57,609 bases of DNA from an uncultured Lachnospiraceae bacterium (GTDB lineage: Bacteria; Bacillota; Clostridia; Lachnospirales; Lachnospiraceae), in the NCBI GenBank assembly GCA_947168905.1, contig CAMVNR010000005.1:1-57609 (forward strand), written 5' to 3'. Each line of letters begins with the position of its first letter. Position 1 is the first letter of the stretch. The position numbers and the translations under genes are program-made. Positions 9,277 to 16,815 of this stretch are shown here, in pieces. The notes beneath the pieces are model-generated. The model worked only from the letters and a program-made list of their open reading frames with translations. It had not been told where the DNA came from and did no database searches.

Positions 9277-10269
9277 TTACTGCATCGTAATGCCGATAGC
9301 CTGAATGAAGCTTTCGGCGTCGGGAATCGTACTGTCCGGCAGAAGATCCGAGGCCGGATGGACCTCAAGATCAAGGCTTTCCGAAAGCGTTTCCGTAAGC
9401 GCCGCGATTTTTACGCCGCCGCCCGTGAGCCAGATATCTTCCAGATTCCCTTCGGGATTGCTGAAGCGGTAGAAATTTAAAGCACGTGCCAGTTCGGTCG
9501 CGATGCCCGCATAAGCGCTCATGCATTCCTCGCGCCTTGTACAGCGTTCATAGTCTGTCATCAGGTAGGTGTGCGCCAGATGGACATCGACGCTGCAGGC
9601 TTCCGCAAGCACATCATCGAGCCCGGAGAGGCCGACGTCAAAAATGCGCGTCACGATAAGCCGCTCTCCCCGGAAAATGTACATCCGCACCGCCTGGTAA
9701 CCGAGGTCAAGAATACAATATTCCGTGCCCTGTTCCTTTCGTGCGGCCATCCGGCGGCGGATGAGCTGCATATAGGCCGAAACCGACGGCGCTGCAATTG
9801 CCAGCTTCATACCGGCTTTCCGCATCATCTGCCGTGCGTCCTCGATTACGGTTTTCGGAACGGCGGCCGCAAGCATTTCCAGCTTCTCGTCTTCGCCCGA
9901 ATCAGCACCATTCTTCTCGTACATTGCGTAGTCGAAGCAATAGTCGCGAATCTCGCCCGTAATATAGTCGCGGAATTCGAACGGCAGATTGTATTCGAGC
10001 TGGTCGGCCGTCATCACGGGGAGCTCCACGCTCTTTACAAAAGCAGATTCGTTTGCCAGCACGAGCGCCGCATTGCCCGCACGGAGTCCGTACTCCTTCA
10101 TCGCGCCGCGGATCATTTCGCCGACAGATTCGACCGAGACCACCTGACCGTCACGGATCATGTTTTTCGGCATAGGTACGGAAACTGTTTTCTTCACGCT
10201 GTCGCCTGAAACGAGCGCGAGCTTCAGGTTATCGTAACCGATATCTACGCCAAGAATTGTTTTTGCCAT
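9277..10269 (-). CDS. pilM: PilM-like actin-fold pilus assembly ATPase
   Basis: This 330-residue protein has no membrane segment and begins with an actin-fold phosphate loop (ILGVDIGYDNLKLAL). A second nucleotide loop sits near the centre (EYCILDLGYQAVRMYIF), and an adenosine motif lies near the C-terminus (IWLTGGGVKIAAL). PilM is a cytoplasmic FtsA-like protein that binds the PilN tail and couples the platform to the PilB/PilT motors. The order pilM-pilN-pilO is the conserved one. An 87-base gap separates it from the upstream peptidase gene; I saw no clear terminator or promoter there. Confidence 0.88.
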   Translation of the reverse strand: MAKTILGVDIGYDNLKLALVSGDSVKKTVSVPMPKNMIRDGQVVSVESVGEMIRGAMKEYGLRAGNAALVLANESAFVKSVELPVMTADQLEYNLPFEFRDYITGEIRDYCFDYAMYEKNGADSGEDEKLEMLAAAVPKTVIEDARQMMRKAGMKLAIAAPSVSAYMQLIRRRMAARKEQGTEYCILDLGYQAVRMYIFRGERLIVTRIFDVGLSGLDDVLAEACSVDVHLAHTYLMTDYERCTRREECMSAYAGIATELARALNFYRFSNPEGNLEDIWLTGGGVKIAALTETLSESLDLEVHPASDLLPDSTIPDAESFIQAIGITMQ

Positions 10270-10356
10270 AGAAGCAACCTCGTTTTTATTGTTGTAATCC
10301 TTACAGTTAAATTAATGATTCTGCTTCGCCTGCGATTCAGACGGGCCGACAGCCGC

Positions 10357-11166
10357 TTACAGTATCAATTTCAGATACCAGTCCGTAAGCGGGCCGCCGT
10401 AAAGGCAGAAGATTCCGCAGGAGAGCGCGATGGCAGGGCCGAAGGGGAAAGCCTTCCCCTCTCCGTCCTTTTGACGGTTCCGACGGATCAGAGCAAATAT
10501 CAGCCCGAGCACACATGCTCCGATCAGTGCGAAAAGCATGTTCACAGGCCCGAGATACAGGGCGCAGACCGCGATCAGCTTGACGTCTCCGCCGCCGAGA
10601 CTCTCCTTTTTCAGAATCCGGTCCATTATGATCGAAACCGCGAGCATGACCGCGCCGTAAATCAGGAGCGCAGCCGCATGCCACAGCGCTTCCTTCGTAA
10701 AGCCCGGGACAAAGTACAGGCAAGCCGCCCAGACCGCGAGCATCACGATGTGGAAGCGGTCCGGAATGATCATTGTCTCCAGGTCAATCAGCGAAAGACT
10801 GAAAAGACAGCAGAAAAAAATATAATTCCTGAGGCATTCGACCGTCAGGTCAAAACGCAGCAGGCAGAGCACCGTGACAAGTCCGAAAAACGCTTCCGTC
10901 AGCGGATAACGGACGGAGATCTTCTCCCCGCAGGCTTTGCACCGTCCCTTCTGGAAAATCCAGCTGAAGATAGGGATCAGCTCCAGCGGGCCGAGCGTGT
11001 GTCCGCACTTCGGACAATGACTGCGTCCTTTCACGAAGGATTCGTGATGCGCGATGCGGTAAGCCATGCAGTTCAGGAAAGAACCCATCACCGCGCCGAA
11101 GAACGCCGCAACGACAATACAGTAAATCAGGATCAGTTTTGAGACATAAATCGACAGCATGGGCAT
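10357..11166 (-). CDS. pilD: prepilin peptidase (A24 family)
   Basis: The 269-residue polytopic membrane protein cleaves and N-methylates type IV prepilins. The N-terminal domain has the zinc-type tetracysteine motif, CPKCG at about residues 44-48 and CKACG further on. Both catalytic aspartates of A24 peptidases are present, in SLIDLETMIIPD and in the LGGGDVKL (GxGD) motif. About eight hydrophobic helices are visible. Its ATG overlaps the stop of the upstream prepilin-like gene (ATGA), so the two are translationally coupled. It is the only prepilin peptidase in the window and should process both prepilin candidates. Confidence 0.95.
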   Translation of the reverse strand: MPMLSIYVSKLILIYCIVVAAFFGAVMGSFLNCMAYRIAHHESFVKGRSHCPKCGHTLGPLELIPIFSWIFQKGRCKACGEKISVRYPLTEAFFGLVTVLCLLRFDLTVECLRNYIFFCCLFSLSLIDLETMIIPDRFHIVMLAVWAACLYFVPGFTKEALWHAAALLIYGAVMLAVSIIMDRILKKESLGGGDVKLIAVCALYLGPVNMLFALIGACVLGLIFALIRRNRQKDGEGKAFPFGPAIALSCGIFCLYGGPLTDWYLKLIL

Positions 11167-11870
11167 CAGTCTCCGTAAGCGGTGCCGGACCAGCCGTCCT
11201 TAACGCTCCAGATCGCGTTATATTCTTCATCGGCGAAGCAGAACCATGAGATGCTGCCCTGTTTCGCCGGATCATTTTCAAATTCGCCGAGCCCGGCAAT
11301 GCCGTAGAACGCGACAATGCCAGAATAGCCGCGCGTTGTCCTGGTTCCGCGGCGGATGCCGGGATCAGAAAGCGCGAGGCTGCATTTCAGTTTATTTCCG
11401 TTTAAATCAGCGGAAAGCTCTTCCGGCATTCCATCGGAAGAATCTTCCAGGATAAGTCCTGCCTGAAGCTGTGACAGGACATAGGAGGCGTTGAGGCGCG
11501 TGCGAAGCGCATGATCCGAATCATGTTCGCCGCAGACAGCCCGCCAGGTATCATCTTCATTCCGGACATAATAGACGGTTCCGCCAGCCGGACAGTATTC
11601 CTCCCGTCCCGGAAGCACGACGAACAGCATTTCCTCCGAACCGTCGAGGCTCTGCGCATGCAGGTCATTCATCAGGTAATCCACAGTCAGCGCTCCGTTC
11701 ACGACCCGCAGCGAATCCGCGCACAGAAGCCATTCTCCGTGATATTTCCACTTCTTCACAGCCGGCACGGAGATAATTGCGACCATCACAATAATCGCGA
11801 TGGCCAGGATCACATGGATCCGGGAGACACCGTGTCCGGAACATATTTTTCTGTAAACACGGTTCATCAT
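11166..11870 (-). CDS. atypical prepilin-like (pseudopilin-like) protein
   Basis: I chose the ATG at 11870 because GGAGG lies six bases upstream; an ATG at 11921 has no ribosome-binding site. The 234-residue product has a basic leader, then a single hydrophobic helix (VSRIHVILAIAIIVMVAIISV) directly after a Gly, and a hydrophilic C-terminal domain with cysteines (CADSL, YCPAGG, VCGEHD). The layout is that of a class III prepilin. However, the residue at +5 after the presumed Gly cleavage site is His instead of the usual Glu. Minor pilins of the GspK type also lack Glu5 and sit at the fibre tip, so this could be a tip or initiator subunit. It is coupled to the peptidase gene. Function is inferred from layout and position. 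Confidence 0.6.
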   Translation of the reverse strand: MMNRVYRKICSGHGVSRIHVILAIAIIVMVAIISVPAVKKWKYHGEWLLCADSLRVVNGALTVDYLMNDLHAQSLDGSEEMLFVVLPGREEYCPAGGTVYYVRNEDDTWRAVCGEHDSDHALRTRLNASYVLSQLQAGLILEDSSDGMPEELSADLNGNKLKCSLALSDPGIRRGTRTTRGYSGIVAFYGIAGLGEFENDPAKQGSISWFCFADEEYNAIWSVKDGWSGTAYGD

Positions 11871-11949
11871 GAGAAGCCTCCATACCAAGCTAATTATATG
11901 CAGAAAATTCTGTGATGTCAAGCGTTATCACAGGCGCTTCTTTTTAATG

Positions 11950-11993
11950 AAAAAAGCTCTGCAGGCCGGGATTATGCAGGCTGCAGAGCTTTT
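11950..11993 (-). terminator. intrinsic terminator after the major prepilin gene
   Basis: A 12-bp perfect stem (11953-11964 with 11981-11992, AAAGCTCTGCAG) is followed on the minus strand by a T-run. It lies 73 bases past the pilin stop and before the prepilin-like gene. It would make a short abundant pilin transcript and limit read-through to the minor-subunit genes. Confidence 0.85.
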
Positions 11994-12065
11994 CTTTATC
12001 TCTGTCATCAAACTCCGGGATTGCTTGAAGAAGCACCCCTCCGGTATATTTGTGACATTAATTAT

Positions 12066-12461
12066 TTACGGATTTGTAGCGTCAAGGAACGAGCTTGTAA
12101 CCTCTTTATCATCAATAGTGATTTTACCAGTCTCGCTGTCATATGCTACCACAGTATCTTTTGTACTCTCGATATCGCCGATCGCAACGCCGGCAATGTC
12201 CGGCATGCTGGCAGCACTCTGCCAATCTTCACGCTGCTGCTTCTTTTCGATCGTAGCCTTTACGGAAGTCTCAGGATCACTCAGTGCAGCTGCAACCACT
12301 TCCGCATAGGCGCTCCGGATATTCGAAGCATCCGTTGCTTCTCTGCTCTTCTCAAGCTGGCTTGTAAAAATTGGGATCGCGATCGCAACCAGAACGGCGA
12401 TGATCGCTACGACGATCAGGAGCTCTGCAAGGGTAAAGCCTTTTTTGTTGTTTTTCTTCAT
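12066..12461 (-). CDS. major type IV prepilin
   Basis: The 131-residue protein has a textbook class III signal: a positively charged leader MKKNNKKG, cleavage after Gly8, mature N-terminus FTLAELLIVVAIIAVL with Glu at +5, and a 20-residue hydrophobic helix that forms the fibre core. The small C-terminal domain has no cysteines, so it lacks the usual disulphide-bonded D-region. The gene has its own near-consensus promoter (12599-12627), a leader of about 130 bases and a strong terminator (11950-11993). These fit a highly expressed main pilin. It lies between pilC and the minor-pilin/peptidase genes. Confidence 0.95.
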   Translation of the reverse strand: MKKNNKKGFTLAELLIVVAIIAVLVAIAIPIFTSQLEKSREATDASNIRSAYAEVVAAALSDPETSVKATIEKKQQREDWQSAASMPDIAGVAIGDIESTKDTVVAYDSETGKITIDDKEVTSSFLDATNP

Positions 12462-12474
12462 GTTTTTGATTTCC

Positions 12475-12590
12475 TTTCTGTTTTTATTTTTCTCCGGCTG
12501 TTCCCTTTCGATTACGATCCAGCCGTCCGTTTTTCGCAGCTCCGTCTGCCTGAATGGTGTTTTTCACCTGCCGCCGTGCTGTTTTTTTCT
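12475..12590 (-). promoter_or_regulatory. possible structured leader of the prepilin mRNA
   Basis: The untranslated leader contains a small hairpin (GGTG AAAAA CACC) and a larger stem (CGGCTG paired with CAGCCG) just before a purine-rich ribosome-binding region. I compared it by eye with the cyclic-di-GMP-I consensus (GCAAACC, GACGCAAAGCC, GGUAGCGGGGUUACC) and found no match. It may be a stabilising 5-prime structure or an unrecognised RNA element. Confidence 0.35.
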
Positions 12591-12598
12591 GTGCCTAA

Positions 12599-12627
12599 AT
12601 CATAACAGGTTTTTATCTATTTTTCAA
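12599..12627 (-). promoter_or_regulatory. promoter of the major prepilin gene
   Basis: Reading the minus strand, TTGAAA (12622-12627) and TATGAT (12599-12604) are separated by 17 bases. The predicted transcript starts near 12592, leaving a leader of about 130 bases before the pilin ATG at 12461. The match to sigma-A spacing is good. Activity is not shown. Confidence 0.8.
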
Positions 12628-12726
12628 GCATAAGCTACCGTCAAATTTATGTATCTTTGACGGTTTTTGTGCATTTTCTTTTGACGGAAAGTCGCTTTCA
12701 GCCGTCCTTTTAACCAATAATACAGC

Positions 12727-13947
12727 TTACATTGCGTTATACATTGAGAACATTGCCATATACATTCCGATGACGATGAATCCGGCGACCAGCGCCAGGA
12801 CGACGAGAATGGCCGGCTCGAGCCTGGCAAGGGCGTCAGCCGTCGCCTGCTCCAGTTCGCTGTCATAATAGCCGGCGATCGTATTCATGGTGGTTTCCAG
12901 TTCGCCGGTTTCTTCCCCGACGGCCGCCATGTCAACGAGGATGTCCGGCAGACATTCCGCCTCTCGAAGCGAGGAGCCGAGCGTGCGGCCTTCCTCAAGC
13001 TTGCCGGATATTTTACCGACGTGATCGGAAATATACGCGTTGTCAATGACTCTGGAGGTGATCGTGACCGAGCGTGAAATCTGCAGGCCGGCCTCAAGCA
13101 TCATGGCCATCGTATTGGAGAATTGACTCGCGCCGTTCAGTTCCGCAATCTTCCCGATCACGGGCAGCTTCAGCCTGAGCTTTGCCATCTGCAGCCGTCC
13201 CTTTTCGCTGTGGCCGTAAAGCGTCAGTCCGATGATCAGCGCTGCGATGACGCCGATGATAATCAGGATATATTTTTTAAAGAAGTTCGAGACGCCGATC
13301 AGGATCCTCGTCATCAGCGGAAGGTCGATCCCGAGATCCGCGAATACGGCTGTAAAAGTCGGGACGACCTTGACCATCAGCACAATCACGACAACAATTG
13401 CCACGATCAAGACGAAGATCGGATAAATCATCGCGCCTTTCAGCTTTGAGCGGGTTTTGGCCTGCTTCTCATAGTGACGGGACATTGACTCGAAGGAACG
13501 GTCCAGGGAGCCGGATTCCTCTCCGGCGCGGATGGCCTCGATGAAGGTCGGCGGTAAAAGCTTCTCTCCGCGCTCAGCGAAGCTTGCGGCAATGGAGCGC
13601 CCTGCTTCAACGTCTTCACCGACCAGCCGGAGCATTTTCTTTAACGGCTTGTTATCGGTCTTGTCCGCGATCAGTTTTACAGTGCGCGCGATCGGCACGC
13701 CTGAGCGCAGAATGATCGCAAACTGGCTGCATACCAGCGTAAACGCCTTGATGTCCAGCCTGTTTCCGCCGATTTCACGGTTCAGAAAACCGTCGCCTTC
13801 CTTCGTGCTTTCCGTCGCTGTGATCTTCAGCACAATGTCGCAGGTCTCGCGGATCCGCTCCGCCGCATCCATCTCATTGTAAGCGTCGACCACGCCGGAA
13901 ACCTTCTGCCCGTCCCGGGAGATTGCCTGATATTTGTATGTTGCCAT
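12727..13947 (-). CDS. pilC: PilC/GspF-type membrane platform protein
   Basis: The 406-residue protein has two T2SF domains in tandem (about 70-195 and 275-400), each ending in hydrophobic helices; the central one is very hydrophobic (FVLIVAIVVVIVLMVKVV). The motif SGVPIARTVKLI and its second copy EAGLQISRSVTI mark the repeated domain. PilC anchors the PilB and PilT motors and holds the base of the growing pilus in the cytoplasmic membrane. It follows pilT by 22 bases and precedes the pilin gene. An inverted repeat (ACCGTCAAA/TTTGACGGT, about 12638-12664) in the downstream gap may protect the 3-prime end but lacks a T-run. Confidence 0.95.
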   Translation of the reverse strand: MATYKYQAISRDGQKVSGVVDAYNEMDAAERIRETCDIVLKITATESTKEGDGFLNREIGGNRLDIKAFTLVCSQFAIILRSGVPIARTVKLIADKTDNKPLKKMLRLVGEDVEAGRSIAASFAERGEKLLPPTFIEAIRAGEESGSLDRSFESMSRHYEKQAKTRSKLKGAMIYPIFVLIVAIVVVIVLMVKVVPTFTAVFADLGIDLPLMTRILIGVSNFFKKYILIIIGVIAALIIGLTLYGHSEKGRLQMAKLRLKLPVIGKIAELNGASQFSNTMAMMLEAGLQISRSVTITSRVIDNAYISDHVGKISGKLEEGRTLGSSLREAECLPDILVDMAAVGEETGELETTMNTIAGYYDSELEQATADALARLEPAILVVLALVAGFIVIGMYMAMFSMYNAM

Positions 13948-13969
13948 CCCGGTCTACTGCTCCTTCCTC

Positions 13970-15022
13970 TTACATTGTGTTCTTTTTTACGTAATCTGCA
14001 TCCTTCGCAAAATGCAGTGCCGTATCCTTCGTGATCTGACCGCTGCGCACCAGCCTTGTAAGCGCCTGGTCCATGGTCTGTCCGCCGATCGCAGCGCTCG
14101 TCATAATGGCATTCGAGATCTGCGGCGTATTGCCGGAGCGGATCAGGTTCCTCACCGCGTCCGTCACGACCATCATCTCGCAGGCAAGCGCCCTTCCGCC
14201 GGCCTTTTTGGGAATCAGCTGCTGCGTCAGCACCGCCTGCAGCGTCATCGAGAGCTGCAGCCGGATCTGGTTCTGCATGCCCTCCGGAAAGACCTGGACA
14301 ATACGGTCCACGGAATCCGCAGCGGAGCCCGTGTGCAGCGTGGCGAATACAAGGTGGCCGGTCTCCGCCGCCGTAATGGCAGTCTCGATGGTTTCCTGGT
14401 CACGCATCTCGCCGATCAGAATGACATTCGGATCCTCACGGAGGCTGGCTCTTAGGCCTGCGGCAAAGGAACCGGTGTCCTTCCCGACCTCCCGCTGGTT
14501 AATCGCCGCCTTGTCCGGCGTATAAATGTATTCGACCGGATCCTCGAGGGTCACAATATGGTCGTAACGCGTATGGTTGATTTCGTTGATGAGCGCGGCA
14601 AGTGTCGTGGATTTACCGGAGCCGGTTTCGCCGGTGACAAGCACAATGCCCTTGTGCAGTCCGGTCAGATTCAGTGCCGCCGGCGGAAGCCCGAGCGTCG
14701 CAAGCTTCGGAATCGATTCGCTTAAGAGTCTTAAAGCGATCGAGGGCTTTCCCTGCGTCCGGAATATGTGAATCCTCAAGCGCACGCCGATGATCGTCTC
14801 GGACGCGTCGAGTTCTCCCGTCTTTTCGTAAATCGCCCAGTCGTTCCCCGCAAGGCGTTTCGCATAAAGCAGGCAGTCTTCCTGTGAAAGCGGCGGCTCG
14901 CCTGTATCCGCAAGCGCTCCGCTTACACGGAACTTCGGCGCGAGACCCGCAATCAGATGAATATCGGAGGCGCCGGCTTCCCGGGCCTTCCTGATCAGTT
15001 CTTCAATCGTCGTCATCGGCAT
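13970..15022 (-). CDS. pilT: PilT pilus retraction ATPase
   Basis: This 350-residue cytoplasmic ATPase has an N-terminal PAS-like domain (ASDIHLIAGLAPKFRVSG), Walker A GETGSGKST, an Asp box LEDPVEYIY, Walker B VILIGEMRD and a His box TGHLVFATLHT. These place it in the PilT branch of secretion ATPases, and its length (about 345 in known PilT) agrees. The AIRNLIREGK-type motif of PilT is seen as AVRNLIRSGNTPQI. It powers pilus disassembly, hence twitching or retraction. Its ATG overlaps the pilB stop by one base (TAATG). The presence of a retraction motor argues for a true type IV pilus and against a secretion pseudopilus. Confidence 0.95.
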   Translation of the reverse strand: MPMTTIEELIRKAREAGASDIHLIAGLAPKFRVSGALADTGEPPLSQEDCLLYAKRLAGNDWAIYEKTGELDASETIIGVRLRIHIFRTQGKPSIALRLLSESIPKLATLGLPPAALNLTGLHKGIVLVTGETGSGKSTTLAALINEINHTRYDHIVTLEDPVEYIYTPDKAAINQREVGKDTGSFAAGLRASLREDPNVILIGEMRDQETIETAITAAETGHLVFATLHTGSAADSVDRIVQVFPEGMQNQIRLQLSMTLQAVLTQQLIPKKAGGRALACEMMVVTDAVRNLIRSGNTPQISNAIMTSAAIGGQTMDQALTRLVRSGQITKDTALHFAKDADYVKKNTM

Positions 15023-16773
15023 TACTCCTCATCCGCGCTCATGACGCGAAGCACCTCTTCACCGGTCGTCACACCCTCGACGACAAGCCGGAGTGCGTTG
15101 TCATAGAGGGAGACGAAGTCTTCTCCCCGGCTTTCCAGTACGCGCTCGATTTCGGAGCGTTTCGCACCGTTCGATATGAGCTGTCGGATCTCCCGGTTCA
15201 CGATCATGATTTCAAATACAGCGGTTCTGCCGCGGTAGCCGGTGCCGTAGCACTCCGGACAGCCGGTGCCCTTGTAGAACATCTTCGGCGGAGCGTCCGA
15301 AAGTCCGAGATTATCAAGCTCCTCTGCGGAAGGTACATAGGCCGTCCGGCAGGAAGGGCAGATTTTTCTTACGAGACGCTGGGACACGACGCCCTTTAAG
15401 GCGCTCGATATGAGATACGGCTCGACGCCGATGTCCGAAAGCCTTTCGATCGTTCCGATCGCATCATTCGTATGTATGGTCGAAAGCACGATGTGGCCCG
15501 TGATCGCGGCGCGCATCGCGATTTCCGCCGTCTCGCCATCACGGATTTCTCCGACAGCGATAATATCCGGGTCCTGTCTTAAGATCGCACGGAGTCCGCT
15601 CGCGAAGGTCATGCCGGTCTTCTCATTGATCTGGACCTGGTTCACGCCGTCGACATTGTACTCTACCGGATCCTCCAGCGTCACGAGATTGACCTCCCGG
15701 GTATTCAGACGGTTGATCATCGCGTACATCGTTGAGGATTTACCGGAACCCGTGGGACCGGCGATCAGGATCACGCCGTTGCGGATCTTTGTCAGACTGT
15801 TGAATTTCTCGAGGTCCGAGCCCGCCAGGCCGATGTCCTCGGGCGTTTTCATCGTGCTTGTCTTCTCGAGAAGACGAATAACGATTTTCTCGCCGTACAC
15901 CGTCGGAAGGGTCGAAACACGCAGGTCAATGTCGCGTTCCAGCACCCGGACGTTGAAACGGCCGTCCTGGGGAATCCTGCGCTCGGCAATATCCATGCCG
16001 CTCATGATCTTCAGACGCGCGAGAACCGCAGCCTGCAGCTCCCTCGGAACCGTCAGGATGTCGTGCAGCACGCCGTCGATACGCATCCGGATCCGGAGCT
16101 CACTTTCGCCGGGTTCGACATGGATATCACTCGCCCGCTCGTTCGCGGCGCGCTCGATGATCGAGTTCACGAGGCGGATTGTCGGCGCGCTCGCTGCGGC
16201 CTCCTCGCCGATCTGGTTCTGCTGGAAGGCGGTTTCGACGGCCGCCGTCAGATCCGAAGCTGCCGTATCCCGGCGCATTTCCTCGATGGCTCTTGCCGCG
16301 CCTTCATTGCCGTAGAGCACCTGAATCGCGTGATCCACCGCGGAGGATGTGGCCACCATCGGGACAACCCTGCGGTGCACCACTTTTTTCACTTCCTCCA
16401 AAGCAAAGAAGTTTAAAGGATCCGCCATCGCGAGATACAGCTCGTCCCGCACCACGCGGACCGGGACCACCTGATACTGCTTCGCAATGCTCTTCGGAAC
16501 GCTCTGGGCAAGCTCTGTGGGGATCGAAACCTTGGTCAGATCCACGTATTCGATTCCGAGCTGCATCTGCAGCGCTTCGATCAGGTCCATTTCGGTAATG
16601 AAGCCGTTTTCGAGAAGAACCGTGCCGAGACGCTTTCCGGAGCCCTTCTGCAGTTTGATTCCCTTCTCAAGCTCTGCTTCCGTCAGAAGTCCTGCCGCGA
16701 TTAATAGCTCGCCGAGACGCCGCGGTGTTTTGGCGGCGGTTCTTTTTTCCCTGTTATTGTCAAAGATTCCCAT
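15022..16773 (-). CDS. pilB: PilB pilus extension ATPase with cyclic-di-GMP-binding MshEN domain
   Basis: The protein has 583 residues. Residues 19-71 contain two 24-residue motifs separated by five residues: R19-L-G..L24...G28......L35...I39..Q42 and R48-L-G..L53...G57......L64...L68..Q71. This fits the published MshEN consensus (RLGxxLxxxGx6LxxxLxxQ twice, spacer of five) for cyclic-di-GMP binding in MshE-type ATPases. The rest is a canonical GspE/PilB motor: Walker A GPTGSGKSS, Asp box LEDPVEYN, Walker B IIAVGEIRD, His box STIHTNDA, and a zinc tetracysteine (CPSC...CPECYG). It begins 42 bases after the APC-GGDEF-EAL fusion gene. I infer that extension is gated by cyclic-di-GMP. Confidence 0.95.
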   Translation of the reverse strand: MGIFDNNREKRTAAKTPRRLGELLIAAGLLTEAELEKGIKLQKGSGKRLGTVLLENGFITEMDLIEALQMQLGIEYVDLTKVSIPTELAQSVPKSIAKQYQVVPVRVVRDELYLAMADPLNFFALEEVKKVVHRRVVPMVATSSAVDHAIQVLYGNEGAARAIEEMRRDTAASDLTAAVETAFQQNQIGEEAAASAPTIRLVNSIIERAANERASDIHVEPGESELRIRMRIDGVLHDILTVPRELQAAVLARLKIMSGMDIAERRIPQDGRFNVRVLERDIDLRVSTLPTVYGEKIVIRLLEKTSTMKTPEDIGLAGSDLEKFNSLTKIRNGVILIAGPTGSGKSSTMYAMINRLNTREVNLVTLEDPVEYNVDGVNQVQINEKTGMTFASGLRAILRQDPDIIAVGEIRDGETAEIAMRAAITGHIVLSTIHTNDAIGTIERLSDIGVEPYLISSALKGVVSQRLVRKICPSCRTAYVPSAEELDNLGLSDAPPKMFYKGTGCPECYGTGYRGRTAVFEIMIVNREIRQLISNGAKRSEIERVLESRGEDFVSLYDNALRLVVEGVTTGEEVLRVMSADEE

Positions 16774-16815
16774 GAGATTTAATGACTCCTGTAGCGCTGT
16801 TCCCTGTCCGGGCTT

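Noticed and set aside
12475-12590. Cyclic-di-GMP-I or -II riboswitch before the pilin gene
   Set aside because: I looked for the conserved GCAAACC, GACGCAAAGCC and GGUAGCGGGGUUACC blocks and the class II core and did not find them. The leader is kept only as an unclassified structure.
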